DNA of 64,000 nucleotides. It comes from Pseudomonas sp. SJZ074 (GTDB lineage Bacteria; Pseudomonadota; Gammaproteobacteria; Pseudomonadales; Pseudomonadaceae). The stretch's first letter is position 1. Each line of letters starts with the position of its first letter. A program made the translations under genes and the position numbers. The DNA lies in the NCBI RefSeq assembly GCF_007828215.1, contig NZ_VIUE01000014.1, positions 1 to 64,000 on the forward strand. Direction: 5' to 3'. Shown one piece after another: positions 54,328 through 62,602 of the stretch. The notes beneath the pieces were generated by a model. That model did not search any database and was not told where the DNA came from. It was given only the letters and a program-made list of their open reading frames with translations.

Positions 54328-54690
54328 TCAGTCATCGACCGGCGGGGCGAACATATCGGCTTGGCGGCGGGCGATTTCATCCTTTCGCACCGTCTTAACG
54401 ATCTTATAGATCCACTGGAGCGACACCCCCCACTTACGGGCTAGGTCGCTTTGATTCGTGCCGTTGAATTCCTCGTAGATCTGCCGATCTCGCTGACTCA
54501 GCTTGCCCGCCAGCCCCATTGGGAAATAGACATTCTGCCCACCCCAATGCGCCGCCATACGATCGGTGACCGCATTTGCCACATGGCGGGCCGCCTCATC
54601 ATCCATCGACACCAACTCACGCAGCGCGCCCGCCACGTGCTCAGTCAGATCCACCAGCAGTTCCGGCCCCTTGCTTCGGAAGTCACTCAT
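54328..54690 (-). CDS. Mor-type transcription activator
   Basis: 120 residues from ATG 54690. N-terminal dimerisation part (LVDLTEHVAGALRELVSMDDEAARHVANAV) with the AHWGGQNVYFPMG stretch typical of Mor/C proteins, then a C-terminal helix-turn-helix (NGTNQSDLARKWGVSLQWIYKIV). In Mu, Mor turns on the middle promoter; here there are no middle or late genes beyond it, so its target is missing or displaced. Confidence 0.88.
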   Translation of the reverse strand: MSDFRSKGPELLVDLTEHVAGALRELVSMDDEAARHVANAVTDRMAAHWGGQNVYFPMGLAGKLSQRDRQIYEEFNGTNQSDLARKWGVSLQWIYKIVKTVRKDEIARRQADMFAPPVDD

Positions 54691-54721
54691 ACGGCCTTCA
54701 CCGCAGCACCAAGGGCCAGAT

Positions 54722-55042
54722 TCATTGATCCTGTTCCTTCGCCGACGTAAACCAAGCCACATCGACACCCCGAACCGTCACCGTGTTACACGTCATCGGC
54801 CCCTCAGGCGAATAGCGAACCCCCTGCAACTGAGCCCCAAACCACCGCATGAACAACTCAACGCCGTCCAACTCGATAAAGATCTTATTATCCAAAAACA
54901 CCAAAAGCCTGATCGCGATCCCGGCATCACGAATCTCACGAGTCAACGCATTGAACGCCGACAACTGCGCCAGAAACGCCTCAGTCAAAATACTCAAGGG
55001 CGGAACCGGCGACGCAGCCTCCATCAAGCTCAGAGCACCCAT
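54722..55042 (-). CDS. unknown early-module protein
   Basis: 106 residues from ATG 55042, one base after the ATPase stop codon (TGAGATG). MGALSLMEAASPVPPLSILTEAF, a central helical part and a C-terminal FGAQLQGVRYSPEG. I recognise no family. Position between the ATPase and mor suggests a phage-type early gene. Confidence 0.7.
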   Translation of the reverse strand: MGALSLMEAASPVPPLSILTEAFLAQLSAFNALTREIRDAGIAIRLLVFLDNKIFIELDGVELFMRWFGAQLQGVRYSPEGPMTCNTVTVRGVDVAWFTSAKEQDQ

Positions 55043-55043
55043 C

Positions 55044-56225
55044 TCAAACCCCCTTAACGACATCGGCAGTCACCTTCGGCACACCCAACTGAGCAGCCAG
55101 ATTCATCGCCGCAATCATCAGATTGCCAATCGCCAAGGGATAAAGCAGCGAAACAGTCCCATCCCGCCCGCCATGGCGAGTCGGCTGAGACAATCGCACC
55201 GCAATCGCCTCAATAGCGCCCTGATCGATGACGTCCCCAAGCACCTTGCCCACCCGATCAAAGCGAAACGTCAAAAACTCCTCCAGACGTGAATGCTCAA
55301 CCGGCGTCAACGTGACCCGCTCACAACGCTGTACCACCTCACGCACATCCGCATTACGCTCGCTCAGCTTCACCCCCAGCTCCGGCTGACCGATCATGAT
55401 GACACTCACCAACTTGGTAAACCCAACCTCCAGCTCCAGAATCCGCTTGAGATGCTTCAACGTCGGCACCGGCAAACTGTGGGCCTCCTCAATCACCAGA
55501 CAATGGCAATACCCCGCGGCATGCGACTCCTTCAACGCCTTATGCAACTGAGCGAAGCGTGCTTCAGGACTGCTCTTAAGCCTAGCCAATGGCGCCACAG
55601 CCGCCATCATCGCCTCGGCAATGTGCGTACTCTTCAGCGACTTGCCCTTAACGTCGTTATCCTCGGACGCCAGCACATACGGTTCAATGATCATCACCGG
55701 GTCATTATTCTCGGCAATACGATTCACCAGATCGCGGCGAAGCGTACTTTTCCCGGCCCCCGATTCCCCCTCAACGGCCAGAAACCCACCGTGCCGCGCC
55801 GTCTGATACATCGCCTCACGCACATAGCGAATATCCGGGCTGACCCACATATCCTGGGCACACTGCAACTCATCAAACGGATCACGAAATAAACCAAACG
55901 CCTTCCGAGTCGCTGGCTGTAGCGTTTGTTTAGGCAGTAACATCAGTTCGTCCTCCCCGGACGGCTCTTTCACTAGGGCCGGACCTGCCGTGTTGGCGCA
56001 CGGCGGGTCCACTTCATCAAAAGCATCAGCAATAGCGGCGTCATTAGCACCAGACTCCGTCAAGAACCCGCGAATGCGCCCGCGCAAGACATCCCCATCC
56101 AGACTGCGCGGCCAAAGACCGTGATTCAGCAACTGCGCAACCGTTGCGCTGCTCAAACTCAGCGACTGAGCCAACGCCGCCTGGGGCCGTCCCATCTCCT
56201 GCAAAATCCTTTTCAGCTTTAACAT
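55044..56225 (-). CDS. AAA+ ATPase of the transposition module (MuB/TniB/ExeA-like)
   Basis: 393 residues from ATG 56225 (a GTG one codon ahead is in frame). N-terminal helix-turn-helix of the MuB kind (KRILQEMGRPQAALAQSLSLSSATVAQLLNHG, about 5-37), Walker A GESGAGKST (153-161), Walker B CLVIEEAH (242-249), and a C-terminal part like ExeA. It should bind target DNA and stimulate or direct the transposase. The start overlaps the transposase stop by one base. Confidence 0.9.
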   Translation of the reverse strand: MLKLKRILQEMGRPQAALAQSLSLSSATVAQLLNHGLWPRSLDGDVLRGRIRGFLTESGANDAAIADAFDEVDPPCANTAGPALVKEPSGEDELMLLPKQTLQPATRKAFGLFRDPFDELQCAQDMWVSPDIRYVREAMYQTARHGGFLAVEGESGAGKSTLRRDLVNRIAENNDPVMIIEPYVLASEDNDVKGKSLKSTHIAEAMMAAVAPLARLKSSPEARFAQLHKALKESHAAGYCHCLVIEEAHSLPVPTLKHLKRILELEVGFTKLVSVIMIGQPELGVKLSERNADVREVVQRCERVTLTPVEHSRLEEFLTFRFDRVGKVLGDVIDQGAIEAIAVRLSQPTRHGGRDGTVSLLYPLAIGNLMIAAMNLAAQLGVPKVTADVVKGV

Positions 56226-57979
56226 CACTCACCTCCAATCGTATGGCGCATGACCTCGACAGGCCGTTTCAACTCAGCCTCAACCGATTCAATTTGCTCT
56301 TGGGGAACCCCGTCTGGAAAACTCCGCTGCAACCAGCCAAACGTCTCAGGCGACCAAAGATTGCCCAGTCGCGGACGCAGCAACTTCGCCGCCTCGACAT
56401 GACTCAGCGGGGCAACCTCAACAGAGGGACCATTAACATTCAGGCTCGTACCGCGGCGCGGCAGATAAGCCGGCAGCACCGTCTCATTTACATGCTTATG
56501 CGGATCAATCAGCCCACCGAACGGCACGGCCTTCGCCTTACGGGCCGCCTGCGCGTCGGCCTGATTACTCGTGCCGGTCGCGATCTGCTCCAACACCTTG
56601 CGCGACACCTGGGCGGGCGTTTCAGCGTGGCGCTTATACGCATCACCGATAATCGCCGCGGTCTCACTAAACCCAAACGCATTCACTCCAACGCGCTCAA
56701 TCACGTGATATCGCTCACGCCCGTCGTCGCCCATCCGCACCGCAATCGCCGAATCCTTGTCCCGCCAACAATTGCGCGTGATCAGCAACTGCTCACCCAC
56801 CATCACATCCGGCACCGAACTCACATCAAACTGCGAGCCCCGGAACGAAACCCGCAGCAAATTACTCACCTTGCGGTTTTCCGGCGTACTCACCGCCAAC
56901 TCACGACACACCGCAACGCTGGGCGCCAGCCGCAACTGCTCCTGCTTAATCAACTGCCAAACGCCATACCGGGTACGCCGCGTCCGGGTATGAATCGACG
57001 TCGCATTGAAATACCGCATCCACTGTTCGGCCCAGGCATTGATCTGCTCCAGACTGCTGGCCGCCTGAAACTTCAGCGCACTTTCAAACTCACGCTCGAC
57101 AATGTTGTGCGCCTGCTCAACCTGACCCTTGGCCCGCGCATTCCCGACCCGATTAACAACCAGATCAATCGACAGCACACGGCAAAGATTGCGAAAAATG
57201 CCACTGGTCATCGCCGCCCCAGGGTCCGTCATCAGCACCCAAGGCACCCCATGAAAAGGGTCCGACTCACTGCGCTTCTGCATGGCATTAATCAGCACCG
57301 CGCACAGATTCTCCGCAGACTCGGCGCCCAGCACATACTCCACATACAGCGTGCCGCTCGCATGATCGGTAATTACATACCGCCACAGTCGCTGGCGCTC
57401 AATCTTCTTCAGATTCGCCGGCTTGCCGTCATAAAACTCGGCCTTGGTCATCACCCGAGCCCCGTCATCGGCCAGATAAAACTGCGTCGAAATCGAGGCA
57501 TCAATCTGCCAAACATGATTGGGATGCCGACTCGCCAACGACACCGCTGGGGCATCTTGCAACAGCTGCTCGGGGTGCAACTTATAAGCGCGCAATGCCC
57601 TGCTGATCGCACTGCGGCTCAAAGGGCGAAACTCGCCCGTTTCCTCATCCACCCGACCTGCCACCACCAGGTTATTACTGCGCAACCGCTCGACGGCCCG
57701 CTCAAGCGTCGACAACTGCTTGTTGTTAGCCCGGATCGACTCCAACAACACCGCCGAAATCAACCGCGCTTCCTCAAGCGGCAAAGCACTGCAACCCGCA
57801 TCACTACGCCGCTTACGCGGCTTAGCCAAGCGCACCGACTTCAACTGGCGTTGCAGCGTAGAAGCAGACACCCCCAGCGCCCGCGCCCCAGCCTGGTAAA
57901 TCGTCGTTCGCTCACCATGCACCGCCGCATCCGCGCGCCGTGCTATCTCCATCAACTGCTCAATGTGTACTGGGTTCAT
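56225..57979 (-). CDS. DDE transposase (MuA/TniA-like, rve domain)
   Basis: 584 residues. An N-terminal winged or HTH region (about 20-50), then a DDE/rve catalytic core: first Asp in HVWQIDASIS (D160), second in WVLMTDPGAAM (D252) and Glu in KGQVEQAHN (E288), giving the exact D-35-E spacing; then a beta-barrel-like Mu C-terminal domain. All catalytic residues are present and the frame is open, so it looks functional. It acts with the overlapping AAA+ gene. Confidence 0.93.
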   Translation of the reverse strand: MNPVHIEQLMEIARRADAAVHGERTTIYQAGARALGVSASTLQRQLKSVRLAKPRKRRSDAGCSALPLEEARLISAVLLESIRANNKQLSTLERAVERLRSNNLVVAGRVDEETGEFRPLSRSAISRALRAYKLHPEQLLQDAPAVSLASRHPNHVWQIDASISTQFYLADDGARVMTKAEFYDGKPANLKKIERQRLWRYVITDHASGTLYVEYVLGAESAENLCAVLINAMQKRSESDPFHGVPWVLMTDPGAAMTSGIFRNLCRVLSIDLVVNRVGNARAKGQVEQAHNIVEREFESALKFQAASSLEQINAWAEQWMRYFNATSIHTRTRRTRYGVWQLIKQEQLRLAPSVAVCRELAVSTPENRKVSNLLRVSFRGSQFDVSSVPDVMVGEQLLITRNCWRDKDSAIAVRMGDDGRERYHVIERVGVNAFGFSETAAIIGDAYKRHAETPAQVSRKVLEQIATGTSNQADAQAARKAKAVPFGGLIDPHKHVNETVLPAYLPRRGTSLNVNGPSVEVAPLSHVEAAKLLRPRLGNLWSPETFGWLQRSFPDGVPQEQIESVEAELKRPVEVMRHTIGGE

Positions 57980-57980
57980 A

Positions 57981-58907
57981 TCAAGCCTCCGCAGGCGTCA
58001 TCCAAACCACGGCATCCGCCTGGTCAGGCAAGTTGAACTCACTGCGAACCGCACCCAGCGTAATCTCCAACTGCCGAATCAACCCGGCCTTGAAAGCACG
58101 GTGATCCTCGCCACCGACCGCCAACGCCTTAAGCTTCGCAAACCCCTCGCGCAGCGGCCCCAGTACATTGGCCTCCGTCTCATAAGCGATCGCCGCCACT
58201 TCCCCGCGCAAAGCCTTCGCCGCCTCATCGGCAGGCATCACCTGAATCCGCTTGCGTGATACTTCTAACTCCCGCCGAGCCTTATCCAACTCAACGGTCT
58301 TCTTCGCCATCACCTCACTTTGCGCGGTGTAATCGGCCCTCGACTCATCAAGGCGACGGCCTAACGCCTCCTTCTCCTGGGTGTGCTGAGCAATCAACTC
58401 CTCAGCCAAGTCGACAAACGCCTCCTTATCACCGGCTTTAGCCACCTCAATCAGCGCCGCCTGTTGGTCCTGCGGCAAACGCCGATACTGGCGCAGCTCG
58501 CGATACCCAATCCCCATACGCGACATCGAATCCAGCGCCTCCTCACCGAAGGCCCGCAGGTTGGCGATGTCCCGATCCACCTGATCAACTGAACGCCCCA
58601 GCAACCCACAAAATTCATCCCACGTACCGCTCAACACCGCCGCACCGTGCGGACTCTTACGCCCGGCCAACCCTCGATAGAGCTTGTTTTCCTTCACAAA
58701 CGCCAACTTCGATGTCCGCACCGTGCGGGAAAACGCCTCAAACACACCGGCCATCTGCGCTTGCCCCAACAACTGATTCACCGCATCACGCTCTTCACCA
58801 TGCGAAGCATGAAGCGCAGCCATCGCATTCTGATCAGCCGTCAACCTCACCCCATCCAAAACAGGCAACGCCAGTGGCTCCATGGGTATGCTCTTGCTCC
58901 GTGCCAT
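57981..58907 (-). CDS. coiled-coil DNA-binding-like protein of the early module
   Basis: 308 residues from ATG 58907 with AGGAGG ahead. A central ParB/KorB-like helical stretch (DRDIANLRAFGEEALDSM, GIGYRELRQYRRLPQ), then a long charged coiled coil (about 190-255, EALGRRLDESRADYTAQSEV) and a C-terminal hydrophobic part. Ends one base before the transposase ATG. A role in replication, transposition or segregation of the element is plausible but unproven. Confidence 0.7.
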   Translation of the reverse strand: MARSKSIPMEPLALPVLDGVRLTADQNAMAALHASHGEERDAVNQLLGQAQMAGVFEAFSRTVRTSKLAFVKENKLYRGLAGRKSPHGAAVLSGTWDEFCGLLGRSVDQVDRDIANLRAFGEEALDSMSRMGIGYRELRQYRRLPQDQQAALIEVAKAGDKEAFVDLAEELIAQHTQEKEALGRRLDESRADYTAQSEVMAKKTVELDKARRELEVSRKRIQVMPADEAAKALRGEVAAIAYETEANVLGPLREGFAKLKALAVGGEDHRAFKAGLIRQLEITLGAVRSEFNLPDQADAVVWMTPAEA

Positions 58908-58917
58908 AACCCCCTCC

Positions 58918-59220
58918 TTAAACGATCGACCCAGCGGCAATCCGCTGATTGATTTCCTGCATACGTCCCGTCAAACGCGCCATGTGCTCGGCATGTGCCT
59001 GCGCGATCTGCAACACCCCCACCGAATGAGCAAAGCGGCCGTTGTCCAATTTCACCGCCAAGCCTTCATCAATCAGCGTTTGCATGGCCCGCGTGATATT
59101 GCTGGGGCTGTCTTGCGTCAGCTGTGCCAACTCCGCATTACTCAGCCCCGTGACCGTGTGCCCCTTTAATGCCTTCAGCGCCCGTAAAACCCGAGCAGCA
59201 GCCGAGACCGAGCCCTTCAT
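58918..59220 (-). CDS. small IclR/MarR-like winged-helix protein
   Basis: 100 residues: MKGSVSAAARVLRALKAL, then the helix-turn-helix LSNAELAQLTQDSPSNITRAMQTLIDEGLAVKL and a C-terminal helix. DNA-binding by motif, target unknown. The ATG overlaps the stop of the preceding small ORF as ATGA; ten bases separate it from the next gene. Confidence 0.75.
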   Translation of the reverse strand: MKGSVSAAARVLRALKALKGHTVTGLSNAELAQLTQDSPSNITRAMQTLIDEGLAVKLDNGRFAHSVGVLQIAQAHAEHMARLTGRMQEINQRIAAGSIV

Positions 59221-59441
59221 AACCTCGCCTCCGGTTCAAACATTTCAGGTAAATTGGCGCCCTCAATACCTGTGGCATTGAGTGGTGATAGGCTCAGGCA
59301 AAAACTGGAAACAACTAAAAAGGTGTGGATTCGTGGGTTTTCTGTAGGAAATATCTTTTTTTGCTCTGCGCCCCCACGCGGCGCAGGTTTTAAAGCGGTA
59401 GATTCCAAATAGCCGATATGATTTTTCATCACGAGCCTCAC
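59217..59441 (-). CDS. possible small coupled ORF between the Cro-like and HTH genes
   Basis: 74 residues starting at a GTG that overlaps the stop of the Cro-like gene (GTGA), and ending in an ATGA overlap with the next start. Such overlaps on both sides suggest a real gene in an operon. The product reads MRLVMKNHIGYLEST, then PRIHTFLVVSSFCLSLSPLN and GANLPEMFEPEARL. It has no recognised family; the composition is not clearly protein-like, so chance is possible. Confidence 0.4.
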   Translation of the reverse strand: MRLVMKNHIGYLESTALKPAPRGGAEQKKIFPTENPRIHTFLVVSSFCLSLSPLNATGIEGANLPEMFEPEARL

Positions 59442-59674
59442 GCCACAAAACAGTTGAGCTCAAGGGCCGTCGCAGGATCCGTACAAATCTCTCCGGCCTT
59501 AAGACCTAGCTTGACCGCAATCGCGTGGGCCTGACCCCTTACACATTTTTTGCGTCCACCCAACACCTCGAACACCAGGTTGGGTGAAAAACGATTGGCG
59601 ATTGCCCATTGGGTAATCGAAACACCTTTGGCCTTGAGCTCAGCTCGGGCCTGCTCTGCAGTACGTAGCTCCAT
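59438..59674 (-). CDS. Cro/Ner-like DNA-binding protein
   Basis: 78 residues from ATG 59674, with GGAG ahead. ELRTAEQARAELKAKGVSITQWAIANRFSPNLVFEVLGGR is a small helix-turn-helix similar to those that stand opposite the repressor in Mu-like phages of Pseudomonas. It is divergent from the repressor across the operators, so it likely acts as the early-lytic antirepressor or Ner. Confidence 0.8.
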   Translation of the reverse strand: MELRTAEQARAELKAKGVSITQWAIANRFSPNLVFEVLGGRKKCVRGQAHAIAVKLGLKAGEICTDPATALELNCFVA

Positions 59675-59723
59675 AGGTTCACTCCGGGGGGCTGCTGGCG
59701 CCGCTGGGGTGCCGATTAAGTTG

Positions 59724-59802
59724 CCGTTCGTGGTCGAACGGTGTGAATTGATAATGGAACCAATCGGTTCCCTTTTAAAGAGATTTTGGCAACCGAATGG
59801 TT
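59724..59802. promoter_or_regulatory. repressor operators between the Cro-like gene and the repressor
   Basis: CCGTTCG-TGGT-CGAACGG (59724-59741) is a perfect palindrome with a four-base centre. Two further sites have the form AACC-N4-GGTT: AACCAATCGGTT (59758-59769) and AACCGAATGGTT (59791-59802), 33 bases apart; the second includes the repressor start codon, which suggests autoregulation. Confidence 0.75.
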
Positions 59803-60213
59803 TCTTTTTGTGAGCGACTGCGCGCAGAGCGGACGCGACTTGGCCTCAACCAGACCGACTTCGCGGCACTGGCCGGTGTGACAAAAAAAACGCAGGTGCT
59901 CTACGAAGCAGGCGAACGTGTGCCCGACGCCAACTACTTGGCCGCCATCACCGCAGCCGGTGCCGACCTGGGTTTCATCATCGGGCAGAAAATCGCCGAC
60001 ACGCCGACCGCCCCCGCATGGGCACCTATCGACAGCGAGAAGCTCGTCCGAATCATCGAAATGCTAGAAGCGGCCGCCAAACAAGCCGGTCGGCGCTGGC
60101 CGGCAAAGAAACTGGCCGAAGTGGCCACAGAGGTCTACAACGCGCTGGGTGATGATCAAGGATTTGATCAACCACGCGTTGAGCGAATATTGAAGTTGGT
60201 AGTAAATCGCTGA
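59797..60213 (+). CDS. XRE-family phage repressor
   Basis: 138 residues. N-terminal XRE helix-turn-helix (SFCERLRAERTRLGLNQTDFAALAGVTKKTQVLYEAGERVP), then a helical C-terminal domain. It should keep the Mu-like early operon silent. Its start codon lies within an operator, so it probably limits its own synthesis. No protease or RecA-cleavage motif seen. Confidence 0.88.
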   Translation: MVSFCERLRAERTRLGLNQTDFAALAGVTKKTQVLYEAGERVPDANYLAAITAAGADLGFIIGQKIADTPTAPAWAPIDSEKLVRIIEMLEAAAKQAGRRWPAKKLAEVATEVYNALGDDQGFDQPRVERILKLVVNR

Positions 60214-60230
60214 AATAGCAAAGGAGCTGT

Positions 60231-60716
60231 ATGCGAAGCGAGGACGAAGCCCTGGTAAAAAATCTGTCAGCCAGGCTTTCTGAGGAAATTGAAAACCTCC
60301 CCAGGGATGGAAAAGATCACGAACTCACCATCAAAATCAAAGGCAACCGAGGGCACATCAACCTCGGCCACCAGACCTTTGACATAAAGACTGCCAAAGA
60401 GCCCCCGCCAGCGGGCAGTGACCGCGCCCGAGAATGCCCGCAATGTCACCGCTGCACCTGGCGCTACACGCAACTGTGCATGCACTGTGACTACAACCTG
60501 CATCACCACGACGAAGTCACGGCGCAGGAAAAAGAACGGGCACGCCAAGAGCGAAACAACCTACAAATGCTAAAAGTCTTTGGCGGCTGCGTGGGCATCG
60601 CTGTGCTGAGTTTTCTTGTCAGGGACTTTCTGCCTGAGACGTTAAAACCTTGGGCGTTAGGCACCACAGGTGTTTTCGGTTTCTTTGCATTCGCCATCAT
60701 GGCATCACACAAATAA
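60231..60716 (+). CDS. zinc-ribbon membrane protein of unknown function
   Basis: 161 residues, 17 bases after the repressor and on the same strand, so probably in its transcript, with AAGGAG ahead. N-terminal soluble part with an acidic helix, a Cys4 zinc ribbon (CPQC and CMHC, about residues 64-86), a charged helix, and two hydrophobic segments at the C-terminus (VFGGCVGIAVLSFLV and TTGVFGFFAFAIMA). Not recognised as a named family. Co-transcription with the repressor would express it during dormancy, so a lysogenic or cargo function is possible. Confidence 0.75.
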   Translation: MRSEDEALVKNLSARLSEEIENLPRDGKDHELTIKIKGNRGHINLGHQTFDIKTAKEPPPAGSDRARECPQCHRCTWRYTQLCMHCDYNLHHHDEVTAQEKERARQERNNLQMLKVFGGCVGIAVLSFLVRDFLPETLKPWALGTTGVFGFFAFAIMASHK

Positions 60717-60790
60717 GACCGGCAGACCGCGCTGTATCTGCCAGCTTTAACGGTCAGGGACGACCAAAGACACGTTAAAAGGAGGTTTTA

Positions 60791-61324
60791 ATGACCGAGA
60801 AAAAATACACCACACCTTGGAAGGATCGGCCCCGCGCCGAAAAAATCGCATTGTTCGTCGGCTGGTTCATCATCGCAAGCCTTATGGCATACGCATTCCT
60901 GCCGAACAAACCCGAACCAAGCGCCCCCTTACCAAGCGTCGCATCTGAAACACAATCGCCCACAGCACGATATAACGGCCCCAGTGCACAGGCACTGAGC
61001 AGTGCAACCCAATATCTGTTGCAACTGGACAGTGCGATGGCCGAGGGTACGCAGGTACTCAAGGCCGGCCAACTCCGTGAGCTGAACGCTCACAGCAAAC
61101 TATTCAAATCACTGCTTGAAAGTGGCTACACGCAATTCGGTCGCTCCGTGTTTCAACCGCTGGGCAAATGCACCTCGGCGGCTATCTTTGCTAATAGCTG
61201 GTGGCAGGCCCAAGTAACTGCCATTCGCCAAGGAGGTATTGAGCCAATTCCCGGCGCGATCCAAAGCCACTTGGATGAGTACAAATTCAACCGAGCTGAC
61301 TGCCTGCAAAGTGCGAATCCCTAG
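60791..61324 (+). CDS. single-pass membrane protein of unknown function
   Basis: 177 residues, with AAGGAGG ahead of the ATG. A short cytoplasmic N-terminus (KDRPRAEK), one transmembrane helix (IALFVGWFIIASLMAYAFL, about residues 19-37) and a periplasmic domain of about 135 residues with two cysteines. Unrecognised. Lies beyond the zinc-ribbon gene with a 75-base gap. Confidence 0.7.
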   Translation: MTEKKYTTPWKDRPRAEKIALFVGWFIIASLMAYAFLPNKPEPSAPLPSVASETQSPTARYNGPSAQALSSATQYLLQLDSAMAEGTQVLKAGQLRELNAHSKLFKSLLESGYTQFGRSVFQPLGKCTSAAIFANSWWQAQVTAIRQGGIEPIPGAIQSHLDEYKFNRADCLQSANP

Positions 61325-61391
61325 GTCGAAAGCGCTGCGCCAACAAGGATCTGAGTTTCGGTAGGAAATTGCCTTGCCCGGCTGATAACCG

Positions 61392-61763
61392 TCAGCGCGT
61401 CCGTACGGATTGGGCCTTAATTTCTTTCGAAAACTCATCACAAGCGTTGCCAAGTTCATATGAATTTAAGGAGTTTGCCTTCGACTCTATCTCGGCGAAC
61501 ACGCGAGCGTAGGACTCCGAAGCCCGCAGTTTTTTGAGGAAATCTGCATCCGAATCTGGTAGGAAATGGGCGGCCACCGCAGAGTACCGCTCCCGCATAC
61601 CAGGATTCACCGAAGAGCACTTGGCTTTCATAAAATCAAATGGTGCAACAAAGGACGCCGATGCTTCGTCGATGCACCCGTCACCTGTACACGGTGAAGT
61701 TGCACTGGCTAATGTGGCCCAAAGCATCGGTAAGCAGGCCAAAGTTTTCAAAGTGTTTGGCAT
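61392..61763 (-). CDS. exported protein of unknown function
   Basis: 123 residues on the opposite strand to its neighbours. Signal-like N-terminus MPNTLKTLACLPMLWATLASATS followed by a Cys-rich start of the mature part (CTGDGC) and a helical, acidic remainder with two further Cys. A periplasmic location is likely. It faces away from the NADAR gene. Function unknown. Confidence 0.65.
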   Translation of the reverse strand: MPNTLKTLACLPMLWATLASATSPCTGDGCIDEASASFVAPFDFMKAKCSSVNPGMRERYSAVAAHFLPDSDADFLKKLRASESYARVFAEIESKANSLNSYELGNACDEFSKEIKAQSVRTR

Positions 61764-61895
61764 CGGTTTATCTTGATTAGGTTGAAGAGGTGCGATTATG
61801 CCTCAATCGGTGGCCGTTCGACCTACCAAGTTTCGTGGTTGCCTTGGTCAACACAATAGCTGTAACTTCGCTCTTTAGTTAGCGAGGAAATCTAA

Positions 61896-62459
61896 TTGAA
61901 CGACTCTGAACATCTGGAACAACTGTGTGCCCGTTTCAACTCTGGAGAACAGCTGAGCTTTACGTTTTTCTGGGGGCACCAGCGTAGTAAAACTGTCGTC
62001 ACAGCTTCGTGCTTCAGCCAATGGTTCGAGGCCGGGTTCACTGTCAAGGGACAACATTACCCGACAGCCGAACACTTCATGATGGCCGAGAAAGCGGCCT
62101 TGTTCGACGATCAAGAAATTCGTGCGCAGGTGCTCCACGCACCTACTCCTAATGCCGCCAAAGCACTTGGCCGCAACGTGCACGGATTCGATGATAAGGT
62201 TTGGCTGCAACACCGATACGACATCGTCGTTCGAGCGAACCAGGCCAAGTTCTCTCAGAATCCGCAGTTGAACCAATATCTTCTACAAACCGGTTCTCGG
62301 GTTATTGTCGAAGCCAGCCCGGTTGATAACATCTGGGGTATAGGGCTCGCACAGGACAACGCGGATGCGAACAACCCGAATTTGTGGAAAGGCTTGAATC
62401 TGCTGGGGTTTGCGCTGATGCAGGTACGGGACGGGATAAGCATGCCAGTCCCAAGGTAG
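61896..62459 (+). CDS. NADAR-family protein (YbiA-like)
   Basis: 187 residues from a TTG with GAGGA eight bases ahead. Family motifs: SQWF (41-44), Y-x-TAEHFMM (about 55-63; Glu59 and His60), WGIGL (147-151) and NLWKGLNLLGFALM (about 162-175). NADAR proteins cleave N-glycosidic bonds: YbiA acts on riboflavin-pathway intermediates, others remove ADP-ribose from nucleic acids in anti-phage systems. Which of these holds here is not readable from sequence; the mobile setting favours a defence or counter-defence role. No partner ADP-ribosyltransferase is visible. Confidence 0.85.
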   Translation: MNDSEHLEQLCARFNSGEQLSFTFFWGHQRSKTVVTASCFSQWFEAGFTVKGQHYPTAEHFMMAEKAALFDDQEIRAQVLHAPTPNAAKALGRNVHGFDDKVWLQHRYDIVVRANQAKFSQNPQLNQYLLQTGSRVIVEASPVDNIWGIGLAQDNADANNPNLWKGLNLLGFALMQVRDGISMPVPR

Positions 62460-62488
62460 GGTCCTGACCTGATTCACGGAAAACGCAA

Positions 62489-62513
62489 AAGCCTTGGCGA
62501 ACGCCAGGGCTTA
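62489..62513 (-). terminator. terminator-like hairpin after the kinase gene
   Basis: AAGCCTTGGCG/CGCCAGGGCTT with two-base loop and a run TTTTGCGTTTT on the minus strand, about 90 bases past the kinase stop. It also lies just behind the NADAR stop, so it may serve both. Confidence 0.5.
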
Positions 62514-62602
62514 TGGGGCTTGAAGTTGGGCATCAAACGCCCCGTCAGCCACATCAGCCCAACATTACGCTGAGCTTCTCGCTCCAGCTCTTTTTCAAAG
62601 GG

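Larger units (their letters stand above)
54202..60213 (-). mobile_element. Mu-like early module (transposase, ATPase, repressor, Mor) without late genes
   Basis: The run of genes repressor (plus strand) | Cro/Ner-like, small ORF, helix-turn-helix, coiled-coil DNA-binding, transposase, AAA+ ATPase, unknown, Mor (minus strand) is the early region of Mu-like transposable phages. Genes overlap or abut within a few bases. In a Mu-like phage mor is followed by lysis, head and tail genes; here it is followed after 120 bases by the putative end and the chromosome. Extent: the low-coordinate edge is inferred from repeats near 54202-54246; the high-coordinate edge is not seen, so cargo to the right may belong to the element. 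Confidence 0.7.

Noticed and set aside
56144..58036. Plus-strand frame of 630 codons opposite the transposase
   Set aside because: Product is Arg/His/Gln-rich with no family; the minus strand has a full DDE transposase.
61765..61785. GGTTTATCTTG as the opposite transposon end
   Set aside because: It matches GGATTTATCTC at too few positions and has no neighbouring second copy.
61905..61935. TGAACA/GGAACAACTG as the far end with the ACTGC duplication
   Set aside because: It lies inside the NADAR coding region with only partial match and no repeated transposase site.
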